A DNA stretch of 64,000 nucleotides from NCBI GenBank assembly GCA_964036045.1, contig OZ038383.1:36103394-36167393 (forward strand), written 5' to 3'. Source of the DNA: Eutreptiella sp. 'Long Island Sound 2002' (Eukaryota; Euglenozoa; Euglenophyceae; Eutreptiales; Eutreptiaceae). Below the pieces are notes generated by a model. That model was given only the letters and a program-made list of their open reading frames with translations. It did no database searches and was not told the origin of the DNA. A program made the translations under genes and the position numbers. Below are positions 11,300 through 24,365 of the stretch, in pieces. Positions within the stretch are counted from its first letter, which is position 1; each line of letters opens with the position of its first letter.

Positions 11300-12654
11300 C
11301 AAAGGCATCGTGTACCTGTCAAAATTTCCGGCAAAAACAGGCAAGCCGCCCTACTTACTATAGGAGGTCGAGGGGCTGCGGGTAGCGCCTCACCGAAAAG
11401 ACACTCTACGCGCTGGAGAGCGAGGTTGTCTCCCTGGGGGGTGCCCCTCTCACTGCATGAGGTAGTTGCTTGGTGCAGCAGGGGTGGGACAACCACAGTG
11501 GGGCGCGGCCCCCTTCGCCTTCTTGGCCCCCCGGGCCCTGCACACAGGCCCCTTTGCCCTACAACTCGGACGGCTCACACGGCCCGCAACCCGAGTACAC
11601 ATATTGGGGTTTTAACCAATCTTTGCTGCCATCAAAGGCGGCATCTAGCATTGTGCACGCTGTGAGCACGTACGGTTGTGGGCGTGGGGGTGGGGGTGGG
11701 GAGGGCGGGGCAAGAGCACATCTACTAATAGCACTTCGTTCGTTCATACCATGCTGCTGTAGCCTGATTTGGTATCCACCCACCATGAGGCATTCACTTA
11801 CACTCACCATCCCTACTCCTTGATCCCTTGATACCGTGAGCGACATACTGCAGACAGCCCATCACCACCAAAAGCAACGCGCGTGCATGGTGGAGCAAAA
11901 AGGAGGTTGGTAGACTAGTGGTAGTTGCAAACCAATTGCAATCCCAACTATAAGGCAATGGTGTACCGCTCCATGAATGTGCTACGCCACATATCGTGAG
12001 GGAGACTGCAGAGAGCCATATGCAAAAAAGAGATGGCAACACCAACATATGCTTCATGGAAACAAGCATAAGCTTAGGCACATGCACACAAACAAGAATA
12101 GCAAAATATCAGCTTCATGGGGGGAAAGTAGTTGTTCTTTTTTTTCTTTTTTTCAAAAAGCGTCCATCGACCATGCTCGGACAAGCCACCAAAATACATG
12201 CATCGCCCATCCCCACTGGCGTCCCAGGGGTTAGTGGCGCCACCGGGAATCCGCGGATTCAGTTTTCGGGGGAGGTAGGGTTGGGGCGGTGACCTGCCCA
12301 AAAAAAAAAAAGAAAGGAAAGCCCTATTTAGTGCGTTGCCACCTTGTAGGGACTTTGGGGGGGGGGGGGGGGTGTCATTGCATTTTTCGTTTCAGTGCCA
12401 AGGTAGGAGAGGGACGCAATCAGTTTTGAAAACGGGGCATGCTGTACGGGAACAACAACTATGATATGTCTGGTGAACGTTGGTATGTCTAGTCATAAAA
12501 AGAAAAATAAAACTTCACACCGGGTCCACCTACCTACCATTTCCAGGCTCCATGTGGCAGCCTCATTGGTGCAGGAGTTGGACCCGACATCGGAGGCACC
12601 GTTGGAGGAGAAAATCCACCCCAAAAAACTGAGCTCCTATGGACTATGGAAACA
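11300..12654. other. No gene supported
   Basis: Open frames here have no recognisable features. A G-run of about 14 lies at 12357-12372. From about 12655 the second copy of repeat R1 begins. Confidence 0.4.
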
Positions 12655-13235
12655 AATTCTATTGCCTTCGGCAGTGCACCTCGAAGAGAGGCTGTCAGTC
12701 AGTTAGACAGGCCAGCAGTCAGTCAGACAGAAACACACACTTTGGGGTTTTTGTCAGTGGCAGGCACGTGTCCAAGCAGTGGGGAGAACAACTAGAATTG
12801 GCAGTGGCCGAATGGTAATGCAGGCGATCGCAGACTGTTTCGTGCCCAGGTGCGGTCAATACGGCAGCGGCGCCGCCAACGGCGTCCGCCCACTAGGAGC
12901 CGACCGAAAAATCTGCGGCTAGGTGCGTTACCATTCGACCGACGGTGGATGTGACACAAACAAATGTGTCTCCCATTGCTTGGAGCCTTCTCAGCGAAAA
13001 CTTTTGACCCCCCCCCCACCCCTTCCTCTCAAAAAAGTGATATCCGGTTTTAGGGGATAGAGGCCTCAGAATCAAAAAATCCATTGGGGGATTGTCTTAT
13101 TGGGCAAAATAATGATTTTACAAGGGGTTGGACATCAAATATCATGTGTTGGGGTATGCTACGCGAATGACCCCAAAAAAGGGGGGTATACGACGCCCGC
13201 GCCTGCGCTTGATCTAACAACCTCTCTTTGAGTTG
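12655..13235 (+). repeat. Dispersed repeat R1, copy 2 (empty site)
   Basis: This copy matches 704-815 joined directly to about 1565-2078, without the 749-bp insertion of copy 1. The junction reads TTTGGGGTTTTTGTCAG, showing the pre-insertion state of the Harbinger-like element. The tRNA-like pair is present but degraded, with part of the forward half missing. Similarity ends shortly after CTAACAACCTCTCTTTGAG. Confidence 0.7.
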
Positions 13236-15782
13236 ATTTCCAGCTGTGTTCTGCCATGCTACATGGCACCGTAACATACCCAACGTGGAAAAAAAGGTAG
13301 GAAATACCATCAGCATCGCATGATACAACGATAGTTTGTGGTAGCCTGTGGGCTATATGAGTTGCCTCGGACTCACTTGGGGGCGCACGTGGAGGAGGCT
13401 TGGGGCTGGCATGGGGAGCAGGTTTGCGAGTTTGCGGGCAACGCTACAAGACAATGAAGCAACATTGCCTACGTGCAGAAGAAGCCGCGTCAACCGGCAC
13501 GGGTGCATTGTGGTTCTTCTTTTTCACCTTTTGAGGCACCCAATTCAGACCCCCTCCAACCAACCATGAAAAAAATGGCCATGACCCGCGCACCGCTATC
13601 TCTCAAACCTCGGGGGGGGGGGGGGGGTTCGCACAGAAACCCCCCCCCCGGGCCGACAACGGCCGTCGCACGTGGCCGGGCTAGGTTTCAAAATCTGTCA
13701 AAAATGGCCCCAAAATTCCCTCTAGGGTCAATTTGGGGGCCGAGCATGTCTGTGGAAGGGGCCATTGCATTGAAACCAACCTACATGATGGACAAATACC
13801 TTTCACCACTATCTTGTGCGTTTTGCACCCAACTAGGGGGTTCAACGACCTCCTTTTGGGCCCGAAACACGGCAAAATTGACCTTCAAAAACAACTCTTT
13901 TGAATTCCTGTTTGTGTTCCACCTTCCTGTGCGGTGTTTGACTGCTATGGGTTGCATTGGGTACCCTTGTAGTGGAAAATATTGCTGAAAAGGATCATTT
14001 GCAAGCTATCTCCACGCTGTCGATCCTTCAATGCCCCATTGACACCACAAAGTGCAAAGCACACGGCGCATGTGCTAGGGTAGGGTTACCGGGGCCAAAA
14101 GTGATCCAAAATAATTTTTCCAAAGGTGTCCACTCGGGGTGCTCAAACAAGTGGTTTAAGGCCTTTTTTGAGCCATCTTTGTTCTATCCTAGCCCATGCA
14201 CGTTCCCCAAGTGCCTTGAACTAGGCAATTTTGGGACTGACCTGGTGGTCGTGGTAAGTTCGCGGCAAAGGAGGGTTTGTGTGCACCGCTCTGGTGTGCG
14301 GCACGTGTGGTGTAGGGGGTGGTAGGGGTGTTCATGTGTTCCCGAGCGGCCTAGTTCATGTAAGCTATAGTCTATGGCTATCCCTTCGGGGGTGCGATGG
14401 GCCATGTGGGTGTAGTGGTGAACAACTACCAGGGTGTGGTTGTGGGCTTACAGGCTACTGTGGGGTGTGCCGTCCCTTGGTGGAACTGGAGGGCTAGCCA
14501 AGCGCAATCGGCAGGGCTTGTGCGGGGCCGTGGGTTGGGTGTGGTGTAGAAGTGGCCACGGCGTTGTTGGTGCGTTTGGATCGTAGGTCTAGCATGTGAG
14601 GGGTGCTTGTTGCGCATTGTGCGGGACCGTAGGCAAGTTCTGGGTGTCACTTGGTGTTTCGGGATCCGCCATTTCCTGCCTTGGTGGGTGACGGTGGTGT
14701 ATGCGGGCTTGGCATGGTTCCGGGCTAGTAGGAGGGTCAAGGGGGGAACGGGGCCCGTGGCGGGAGAGGCTGGCTCCTGCATGGAGCCCTTTGCCCTGGG
14801 GGTGGGTTATGGGGGAGTGGTTTGGGGTGGTGTTTTTGGAATTCTTGGTAGGCGGCGCGCATGTCATTCTGGCTTGGGTGGTTGTTGTTTGTGTCCCGGG
14901 CCACCTGGGTGAGGTATTGGTGGAAGGCCCGGTGATGCCGGCCATGGAGATGTAGAGAGTGTGTGTGGTGTGCTCCACATGCCTCAAGAACACGCATTTG
15001 GTGGAGGGATACTTACACCACTGTGATGGTGGTTCCTACCAACTCGATGGTGCCCACCGTGCCTACATGATCGCGGTTGAAGTCGCTCCAGTGGACAGCC
15101 AGGGGTCCCGTCTCGGGACAATAGTGGTTGGTGAGGATTGCGTGTGGGGCTTGGGGATGAGGAGTTCTATTTGGTTCTAGGTGCGGATGCGTGTTCGGGA
15201 GGGGATGCCGGTTTGTTTGAATATCCACTGTGGGCACACGTTGGGTGCTTGCTATGTTGTTTTGAGTCGGATGGCTACCTCCGAGATTTCGGGGGAGTGG
15301 TTGTGGGTCATGCGGTGTAGTAGGAGGGTGTTGTGCCTGGTGTGCGCCACTTTCACCTCGTCACCACAGTCTTGGGGGATGGGGGGAGAATGTATGGGGG
15401 GGGGGGGGGGTTCTCTCAAGTGACCGAGGAGGGGTTTGGGGGCGAGCATAGGGTCGGGGTCGGGGGGGGGGGGTGGGGGGGGCATGTCTCTCACGCGAGG
15501 AGAGCGAGCGAGGAAGGGTTGCGAAGGGGGGGGGGGGGTTAGGGGGGGATGGCGGCATGATTCGTTCTTGGTCTCCCTCAACATGCTTCCTTTTTCAGCC
15601 CCTTTTACTCCCGGTCAAAATATTCAGTCTTAAATAGGATAACCAAGATGGTGTTAACCATCTGGGGTTTATCACCCTCTTTAGTGTCTAGGGTGGACCC
15701 ACATGATTTGGCAAGCAACAACAGTGATCAGGGCAACTGCATACCAGCTGCGACCCTAGTGAGAACCATACACGGTAGCATT
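13236..15782. other. No gene supported; G/C homopolymer runs
   Basis: The interval holds long G or C runs at about 13611-13650, 15398-15410, 15460-15480 and 15527-15538. A stretch at about 14150-14240 (GTGCTCAAACAAGTGG and AGCCCATG) resembles the repeat inserted in the LINE at 54.40-54.83 kb. Low-complexity frames between 14.4 and 15.4 kb on the minus strand, rich in His, Pro and Thr, have no recognisable domain. Confidence 0.4.
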
Positions 15783-16953
15783 CTATAGCAACATATGGTG
15801 GACATGCATGCATCCCTTTTTACGTAGAGCATCGTTGACAAAATTTTCCTTGTGACACCCTTGGAGCCAATGAAATAATGGCCCTTGTCCTGCGAGACCA
15901 TTTCCAAGCCCCCCAGTGTGGGGAGCTCCTGTGAGCCCCCCCCCCCCCCCCCAAATGCCCAAAGAGAAAGCCCAACTTCGCTTGCACATTTCGTCATTCC
16001 CAGACCATGAAGTTTGGGAGTCCTCTCCCAGTTGTGGAAATGCCACCACTGGAAACGGGGGAGTGGCCATCCGCAAACGCGTGTTCCCTAGTCCAGCTTC
16101 ACCTTCAGTCCAACCCACGCCAGGTATCACAGCAAGCCAGGAGTATGCATGGTAAAAACGCTGCACAACAAACATCATGAACCAGATGCAGCGTGTACCA
16201 CCCAGCGGGTAAATGCATGTACAACAGACGGCACCTAATGGCCTTGTAAAACCTCCTCTTGGAACGCTGCACTGCCTCTGACCCAGAAGCCCACATCCAT
16301 CCCAGCAGTCACCCATGACCACCCTTGAAGTTGGTACACCACAGTTGTCAACTTGGACTCTTCAACCCTGAAAAGGGTGGCCTCATTTCAGCCAAAAAGC
16401 GCAAGCAAACTGACATACCAGTTGTAGTTGGAGGATTGATGCCAAGAGAAACCTTTGCCAGCTCCCAGTTGGAGCGGTGCTTAATGCAGATATCATACAC
16501 CCCAACTTCTTGGAGCACAAAAGTAATGGCTCTGCAGCAGAAGGCAATGTGGTAAGCGCAAGACAGGCCAACAAACCCAGTAACCACAGGTCTACAGAAC
16601 CCCAACGATAAGGCATGGTGTGCAAACCACTGGATGATTGTCCTTGCGCTGTCGGTTTGCGGCTGTACAGTGCAACATAATTTGGTCAGGCGTAGTGGAA
16701 TAGGGTTTTGATTTCCCATTACTTTGGACGGTCTTGGTGAGCAGGCAAGAATGGCCTTTGAAGGATGAGCCGATGTATGCACCAGAATGGTCAAACCAGT
16801 TTCATGGTTCGCACTGGTGCTACCAATGTGGCAGGAATTAGTATGATCCTGGATGCACGCTGTCTGTTGCGAAGTGCAACACCCACACCACATATGTACA
16901 TACGTGCAACACCATACAGCGTGGTGACACAGATAACACACTAACCACCACAT
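15783..16953 (-). other. Possible decayed coding region, unrecognised
   Basis: Two long minus-strand frames, 201 codons (16953-16348) and 179 codons (16322-15783), follow one another with a short gap. The stretch VGVYDICIKHRSNWELAKVS and the following SVCLRFLAEMRPPF read like real protein. I recognise no family, see no start context I trust, and the second frame runs through a C-run at about 15940 that probably shifts it. It could be exons of a host gene or an old transposon. Confidence 0.25.
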
Positions 16954-17004
16954 GCATACACATCACACAGCCCAGGAGATGTCAGCACAAAGCAGGTGTC
17001 AAGA

Positions 17005-17345
17005 GGCGTCTGCAAAGGACCTCTTTGGCCCGTGAGCACTGCGTGGGGCCCCAGATCGCCTTGGCCACGGCGCTGTCTGCCGACGACAGGGTGCGTCTCA
17101 GTATTACCAAGGGCAAAGGCTGATTAAAGTCCCGGACGCCGTGCGACAGGTTAAGCGAGGGGGTGACGGGTTAAGCGAGAGGGTTATGGGTCAGGGCTGG
17201 CCAACCCCCCCCGTCCCCCCCACCCACCCTTAGGGTCAGGGCACGATGGAAGGACTGAAGCCCCATTGTCCGGTATCTTTCCCTTCTGCCCTCCCATGGC
17301 ACTGACCCGGGCTCCCAGCGCGCCCTGTGGACGCCGAATCCGCGC
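17005..17345 (+). repeat. Direct repeat R2, copy 1
   Basis: A segment containing GGACCTCTTTGGCCCGTGAG, AAGGGCAAAGGCTGATTAAAG and TGGACGCCGAATCCGCGCC recurs at 20255-20590 and partly at 20780-21015. It flanks the LINE fragments at 17.8-20.1 kb on both sides. It might be LINE untranslated sequence or an independent repeat. Confidence 0.6.
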
Positions 17346-17819
17346 CCTCCCCCTCCCCCGCGCGGCACGGGGGAGGGGGGGGGGGGGGATAAAGTCGTTC
17401 AACGCATGTGAAATCGCGGAAAAAGCGTCGCACATGGGGAGGCATAGGTCTCCTACCACCGCAGGGGGGAGGGGGGGCTCAACTGCCCGCGCAGGCCCAT
17501 CAATCCCGAATCCTGGAGGCTCTCCATCACCCCCCCCCCCCAGCAGGGCACCTGCTGGACCTGGAGGGGGGGGGGGGGGTTCCCTCCCGACCTAGGGCAG
17601 AGTGCGCTGTACCTGGCCACCCCGAGCTTGCGGGGTGGGCGTGTGGCAACCCGTCACCACCGTTGCCGGGACACGTAGGGGCGCTTGGCAAGTGGCCGCA
17701 GCGGTGGCTCTGGGGGTACCAACCACACCCGCAAGGCCCTTGACAAGGCCGCCGCCCCCGCCACTGCCACTGGATGCCACACGTGGCCCCGTGCACAGCA
17801 GTGTGCGACTCCACGCCGT

Positions 17820-20115
17820 GCTAGTCGACATTGTTCACACTACGGCTGTTGATGGATGGGGCACTGATAGTAGGGCACCGGCCGGCTATCGGCTGCACCA
17901 CAATCTCATACGGACGCGTCACAGCCCCTCCTCCCGGGCGGCACGGCAGGTATCCTACCGGAAAATAGTTCCTGCGGCCGGCCCCAAGGGTCGCCAATCG
18001 GCGTGTCCACAACTCCAAGCAGTGTTGCGGCAACTGCGGCATGCGGCATGTGTGGCCGCATGTCGAGCCGGCACGCAAACACCGGCCGCTCTGTGCGCCC
18101 CATGCAACGGAAGCCCCTCAGTGGCACCCGAGAAGCGGATCCACCAGAATTTGCCCTCTAGCACGGTGCCGCCAGCGAGCAAGAGCTACAGCAAGTCGAC
18201 TGCCTCCCACAGCACGCACGCCCGCTCCCTCTGCGGCAGCACCTGCCGGGCATGGCGATGGCCCGGTCTACTCGGCAACACCCGGTTGCTGTGGGACTCA
18301 AAGTCTAGGGCGAGCTCCGCGTGGGTGACGTGGCCGGTATCCACAAAAGCACCGAGACCCATTGCACTAGGGCCTCCGCAAAGCCACGCTCCCACAGCCA
18401 CCCTGCCAGCGGGCCCTGCGGCAACACCACGGGGTCCCTCGCTGGGACAGGGTGCAGCGGGCCGTCCGCCAGTTGCCAAATTGCTCACACCGGTATCCCA
18501 GACGCGAATACGGGCATTGCCCCCAAGCCGTGGAGGCCGCGTCCCCATTCAGCCGCACCGCGTCCTTCGCCGCCCTGGCAGATAGGACAGCAAGGTACAT
18601 GCTACAAGGGCAGTACAGCAACCGCTCCGCCCGTGCCCCTTCGCCCTCGCAGACCAGGGCCAGTAGCAGCACGCCCGTGGCCCGTAGGCACACCGGCCAT
18701 GCCGCTGGTAACGCCCTGGCCTCTTGCAACACCCCGGGCATCCACCCCTAACGCACCGATTGCCAATGCGGGTAGTCCCACAGTCCTCCGTCTCCGGCGC
18801 TACGTGGGAGAAGGGACACCTGTCCACCTGCAGGATTGCGTGCCCCGTTGCCCTGTGCGCCTTCCACGTGGCCCTGGCAGGGTTTTGCTTAGCCACCCTA
18901 GGGGGGGGGGGGGGTTAATTCAGGGACCCACCCCCCCAGAATTTTGGCATACCCACAGACCGACAAATGTCCCACCCCCCCCCGGGGGGGGGGGGGGGGG
19001 GTCTGACACCCACCCACCCACCCACCCACCCACGTACCCAACTGAGACATGCAATACAGAAGACCAAGTTTTTCACAGAGGTGAACAACCATCATGTCAG
19101 TCTAATTGTCAGCGTTGCCCCCTTCGCATCCAGCACAAACGACAAAGCATCCTAGCCCCTTTATGGGCGTGGGGCATGCACACGTGATATGCAATGACAT
19201 GTAAACACACCATAAATAAACATGTTACACGGAACCTGCAACAGAAGAAAGAAAGAAGTGGCACTGGCTCGATAGACCCAAGGGCCCCCACAAAGTCCCA
19301 CCCCACCCTGGGGGGGGGGGGGGACACCCACCCACCCTGAAATTCTGCCAGACCCACCCACCCACCCCCCCCCGGGGTAGGGTAGGACGGACACTAAGCA
19401 AAACCCTGGGCCCCGGGCCACCGCCACCCCACCAGCAGGCCGTGCGGCGGCACCACGGGTCCCTACTTGGGACTGGGCGTAGCGGGCCGTCCGCCGTTGC
19501 TCCAACCCATCTCCCAAGCGCAGCGAATATGGGTTGGAAGCCGCGTCCCCATTCAGCCGTGCCGCTTCCTCTGCCGCCTTGCGCCATCGCCGACCACGGC
19601 CAGCAACAGCACGCCCGTGGCCCGTAGGCACACCGGCCATGCCGCCAGCATCGCCGGCGCCGGTAACACCCTAGCCTCCTGCAGCACCCCGGGCATCTAC
19701 CCGTGACGTGCCAATTGCCAATGCGGGCAGTCCCATAATCCTCCGTCTGCGGCGCTCCGCGGGAGAAGGGACACTTGTCCACCTGCAGGATGCCGTGCCC
19801 TGTTGTCCTGCGCGCCGCCCACGTGGCCCCGGGCAGCAGCCCGCGGAGGATGCTGCACTCCCCTTCCGTGGAAGCCACTTGCAAGCCTGCCTAGCATGCT
19901 TGACGGTGCACTCACCCGCCCAGGCCTCCGAAAGTATTGGGCCGTCATTGGTTCAGCTCCCGGAACGCCCAGTAGCGCTGGCTGTGACGCACGCGGTGGC
20001 ACAACTGCCGGCACCAGGTGCAGGGACGTTGCCTGCCCCGGCACATCCCAGTGCCACCACCCTTGGCGCCTCTGCTAGCCTAGCTAGTGGGCGGCTTGCA
20101 GGGCCGTGCCCATGA
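17820..20115 (-). pseudogene. LINE family 1, C-terminal fragments, rearranged
   Basis: Minus-strand pieces match the C-terminal part of the LINE at 53.4-58.1 kb and of the plus-strand fragment at 25.2-26.0 kb. Recognisable blocks are CSILRGLLPGATWAARR with GHGILQVDKCPFS (about 19.85-19.75 kb), AELALDFESHSNRVLPS (about 18.33-18.25 kb) and PQHCLELWTRRLATLGA (about 18.05-18.0 kb). The segment at about 18370-18870 is repeated in direct orientation at about 19410-19850, and a hAT-type MITE (18878-19408) lies exactly between them. No continuous frame survives. A 327-codon plus-strand frame across 17602-18585 is an antisense shadow. Confidence 0.6.
18878..19408. mobile_element. hAT-type MITE, copy A
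   Basis: Both ends read CAGGGTTTTGCTTAG inward, giving 15-bp terminal inverted repeats. The flanks are GGCCCTGG (18870-18877) and GGCCCCGG (19409-19416), an 8-bp target duplication with one mismatch. CAGGG ends and 8-bp duplications are typical of the hAT superfamily. The 531-bp interior is noncoding and has G-runs and CCCA/GGGT repeats like copy B at 27465-28047. It inserted into LINE-derived sequence. Confidence 0.75.
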
Positions 20116-20254
20116 GCCCCGTGGAGGGCAGGGATTCCTGGCACTTGAGCGTCGCGTACACAATGGTCTGAGCGGTTCCTGGCGTGCGCGTCTGTCGGGC
20201 GAGACAAAGCAGGCGCTAGTACTACACGCGCCACAGGGGCGAGACATAGAAGCC

Positions 20255-20590
20255 CATGGCCAAGAGGCCCCAAAGGACCTCTTTGGCTCGTGAGCACTGG
20301 ATGGGCCCCTAGATCGCCTTGGGCACCGTGGTGTCCGCCGACGATAGTGTGCGTCTCACTACTACCAAGGGCAAAGGCCCATTAAAGGCACTATTAACGA
20401 GGGCAAAGGCCAGGGAAAGTCCTAGATGCTGTGCAACAGGTTAAGCAAGGGGTCCCCCGCCGCCCCCGCCCAACCCTGGGGTCGCGGCGCGACGGAAGGA
20501 CTAAGGCCCCATCGTCAAGCATCTTCCCCGTCTGCCCTCCCATGGCCCCAACTCGGGCTCATGGAGCGCCCTGTGAACACCGCACTATTA
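20255..20590 (+). repeat. Direct repeat R2, copy 2
   Basis: This matches 17005-17345, including GGACCTCTTTGGCTCGTGAG, AGATCGCCTTGG and TGCCCTCCCATGGC. Shorter, internally repeated pieces follow: TATTAACGAGGGCAAAGGC, TATTAACAAGGGCAAGGGC and TACTAAAGAGGGCAAAGGC. Confidence 0.6.
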
Positions 20591-20779
20591 ACAAGGGCAA
20601 GGGCCGATTCCTGGACGCTGTGCGACAGGTCAAGCGGGGGCGTTATGGGTTAGGGACTAGCTGTGCCGCCCCCCCCCCCCCCGCCCCCCACCCACCCCGA
20701 ACGGCGCAATGGAAGGACTGGGCTATTAACGAGGGTTGGCGACTTTTAATGTCCTGACTGCTCTTGTGACGGGAGGCTG

Positions 20780-21015
20780 CACTACTAAAGAGGGCAAAGG
20801 CCGATTAAAGTCTTGGGCGCCGTGTGACGGGTTAGGCAAGTGGGGTATGGGTCAGAGGCTCGTGTAGCCGTCCCCCCCTTGCTCCCGCCCTCCCCTTGGT
20901 GTCGCACCGCGATGGAAAAACTAGCGCCTTGCGGTCAGGTATCTTCCCCCTCCGCACGCCCATGCCCCCGGCCTGGGTCCCCTGAGCACCCTGTGGACGC
21001 CGAATCCGCGCCTAA
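20780..21015 (+). repeat. Direct repeat R2, copy 3 (partial)
   Basis: This piece carries GGGCAAAGGCCGATTAAAG and ends in GTGGACGCCGAATCCGCGCC, as in copy 1. A G-run at about 21041-21057 follows. From there to 21357 I see no gene. Confidence 0.5.
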
Positions 21016-21357
21016 TCTCTGTGAGGCCATCTCCTCATCAAGGGGGGGGGGGGGGGGCTTATGTTGTTGCCCTGCCGCGGCCAATGTGTTGGGCACGGAA
21101 ACGCGGGGGACTCTGCGTGACTACCCTTCATAGTTATGAGCCCTGCTATCCCCCAGTGGTACCCCTTGGGTTGGGGGGTCACCCCTGTAATGGATTATGA
21201 TTCGTGCGGACCATTCACGTCCAGCGGATATCCACGGGTGTAACGTGGGGTCCCCGCGTTGAGTGGCCTAGCACACATGCGGCCGTTGCCCGGTGCGTCA
21301 GTGTCATTAGGGATGGTCATGCCGCTCAAGTTGGCTGACTAGGGTAGTCCCGTACCC

Positions 21358-24300
21358 TCAGTTTGGAGAATTTCGTCTACCACCCAACGCATCCACCGGT
21401 AGCCGGCCAGTTCTAGAGATAGTCGTGAAACACCGACAATATGTATTTCCGCCCTGTATCATGGAGTTGTGAGGTACAATGCCACGGATAACGAAAGGCT
21501 GGGTTGAGGGCACCGTGAAGTCTCGTTCGCCATGGGGGTGAGAGCTGCGAAGAAACCCTAACAAGACCTAGGAGTGACAAACGTAAGGAGACGCGAGGCA
21601 AACATAGCACAGGGCAAAGCAAACGCCATTCAAGATTATAACGTAGCCCACGTTGACTTTTTGTGCAAGTCCACTTCGAAGAGGGCCACCGTGATGTCCG
21701 CATAATTGTGACGGGGCGGGATATGCACAAGGGCGAGAGCGCGTTGCATGACAAGACAGAGTGTTGCCTGCCTGTGACTAACACGCCAATTGGAGACCAG
21801 CCACAGGCTTAGGTATCGACTCAGGTAACCATACTCAAGAGACCAGACTAGCTGACCGTGGGAGAAGGGGGGGTGAAGCGGGGTGGGGAAGATCAAAGAT
21901 GCATTCATGGATACCCGTGAAGCAAGGGGGTGGGGTGCGACCCTGTAGCAAAGTGGTGGGGAACCCGTAAAGAGAAGTCGCCGAGGGATCATTGGTGACC
22001 GCTCCCCCAGTAATGAAGCGAGGCATGGAAAATGACATTCCAAAAACAACAACGATCCATTGTAGTATCGCAGGGTGTGGCCACTATATGGCTCGGGGGG
22101 CGGCGTAGGACCAAGATGCACGCGGGCACTTGGGTTGAGGTGAAGCCCGGAGAGAAATAAATGTTCATTCCCGTAGCTGTGGGCACGGTGGTCAGGCAAG
22201 GAAGGTACAACAGGCAAGCGATGTCGGGTATGAATGGCAACCACGGAAACGTAGCACAAAACCTACCATATGTCGTAGGGCACGACGTGTGATACCTCTA
22301 CTGAGCAACAACCTCTCATCTGCAGGTGCAACCTCACCCGTAAACCCCAGATAGGCATTTGGGTACGCCAATGGACCGGCGATGGCGGAAGGGCCAATCG
22401 CAGTGCCAAACAAACAATTTCCATAGAAAATGAGAATACACGATGGTGATACACAATTGATAGACCAACACTGTGCAAAGTCTGAAATAGGCAAAGCAAG
22501 TTATGGCAACTCGAAAGAAGTCCAAAAGCGGACAATCCGGGGTGTAATGACGTGGTGTTACCGTGGCCCCGCACATGCAGCACGTGGCAAGCTTGTGGGG
22601 TTTATACAGACCCTGTCTTATTGCTACAATGCATAGATGGACATCCCATTTGATGTAACCCAACATGACAACTCGTTCATACAGAACCAGAGAGGGCGAT
22701 GGAGGGGGGTAGGTTACATCTAGAGCCGAATGTATGCAAGGAGGGATTTTCTTATCCAAAAGAGCGTGCAAATCCTGCACTTGTTGACCACGATGCATGA
22801 AAAGGACTGGGAGCTGCCGGAGTTCCGATATCCACCCATAGCAAGGGACTTGACCTAGACCCTCTTCTCGCGCTAGGCTATTTGCTGCATCCATCACATG
22901 GTCCAAAACTATGCCGGTGAGGTGTGTGTGCAAGTGTTGGGAAGGGGTTGTGGGTTGAATTCAGAGGCGGCAGGCAGTGAGAAGAGAGGTGACCATGGGG
23001 GAGGTGCTGTCGTTTCAAGACCCGAGTGCAGTAATGTAAGATTTGGAGTCTGTGAGGGACCACCTATCACCGCGAAGATACCATCAAGCATGAGCCCGAG
23101 ATTGCAGGACCACCTAGGCTACATTTAGCTCGGCTTGATATGACTTATCACACTAGATGGGGATGGGGATGCAATGTAAGGTGTAATGCCCCGTGGCTAC
23201 ATCAAGGACAACCACAACCCCTCCAGATTGACATCCCGTCGGGAACTAGGAGGCGTCCGCCATGAACACGGCATCCGAAGGGGCCATAGAAAAGTCCGGA
23301 AAATGGGGTTGTAGAGAAAGAGCAGGTATGTCTTCCGATAAGGGTATGGGAAAATCCGTGGGGCGGACACGGATAGATGGGTCCTGGGAGTGATAGGGGA
23401 TAGCCATCTAGCCATCCATAAGTGGGCATCTTCCACTTGCCACCGGGGGTCGCCAAATACAGGGGGCAGTTGACAAATGGCAAATGTAAGTCATGACGCG
23501 GGATGTGACCTTTGATGGACAATCGGTGACATCCAATCACGAACAAGGAGTGGAGCCCTGCGACACGAGGCCATGAGTTTGCGAAGGTCCTATTTGGGGA
23601 AGACATGTGGCAGTGCATGCCCGCCCAAGAGACGGATATAGTCGCCATCTGCCGGCATACATAGGGGCATGCCCGAGAAATGAATGTGTTGCCGGTCGAA
23701 AATGACTTGTTTGCCTCGTATGTTGGTGCCAAAACCAATGGTTTTTTGGTGGTGTCAGAGAACAGATTCGTGAGATTTCCAGCCACAGGCAGGCGGAAAG
23801 CAACTTGTTGAATATCCTGACGCGATGTGCTGATCCACGATGAGTCATCTATCCACCCCAAGTTTCTCAAGGGTGCAGACTGCGAGACTAGCTGTACCCT
23901 TAACTCATTTACCAAACAATACACAAGAGCAAAAATGGGGTTGCCCTGACCCATGCCTACCTCACACATGGCACGGAATAAGCGGACACCCATGGTGTCC
24001 TCCCATGTGCAAAGTAAGATATTGAACCGCATACAGAATGAGTTGAGTGAGGGTGGGATGTACACTTGCAGAGAGGAGAACCGAGCGCAAAATGTCATGA
24101 CTAACCAATCCAAACGCATGCAGAACATTGTCCAGGACCATGTAGGCCCAAAGACCGCTCCACCACCTTTGTTGAACCCAGTTGAAAACAATGTGCAAAA
24201 GGTCCACAACCAAGGTAGATCGCTGCATAGCCATCCCCCATGCGGGCTCTTTTTCGGCAAAAGAGTAAAATCCCCATAATGGAGGGCTTCCGCTTTATAA

Positions 24301-24365
24301 CCTTACAAAAAGAGGTTGTAAAAATTTGCCAGAATGGACAGGTGCTCATCATTGAGGAGAGAGAC
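21358..24365 (-). pseudogene. LINE family 2, reverse transcriptase and CCHC region, frameshifted
   Basis: Read on the minus strand, reverse transcriptase motifs occur in order but in different frames. Motif A appears as HAFGLVSHDILRSVLL (about 24.13 kb; KAFDSVSH-like in intact LINEs), motif B as GMGQGNPIFALVYCLVNE (about 23.95 kb), and motif C as GWIDDSSWIS (about 23.86 kb), where IDD replaces the usual ADD. A thumb-like block FLGHAPMYAGR follows near 23.66 kb. A CCHC-type motif, CCMCGATVTPRHYTPDCP (about 22.58 kb), matches the zinc knuckle near the end of many LINE proteins. Upstream endonuclease sequence is not visible. Intact frames are up to 352 codons (24260-23202), but indels break the protein, so it is dead. 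Its RT is unlike that of the LINE at 53-58 kb. Confidence 0.7.

Noticed and set aside
14426-15584. Pro/His/Thr-rich frames on the minus strand
   Set aside because: Low-complexity composition on both strands; no conserved block or splice support.
17602-18585. 327-codon plus-strand open frame
   Set aside because: It is antisense to LINE family 1 blocks readable on the minus strand; the GC-rich composition keeps it open.
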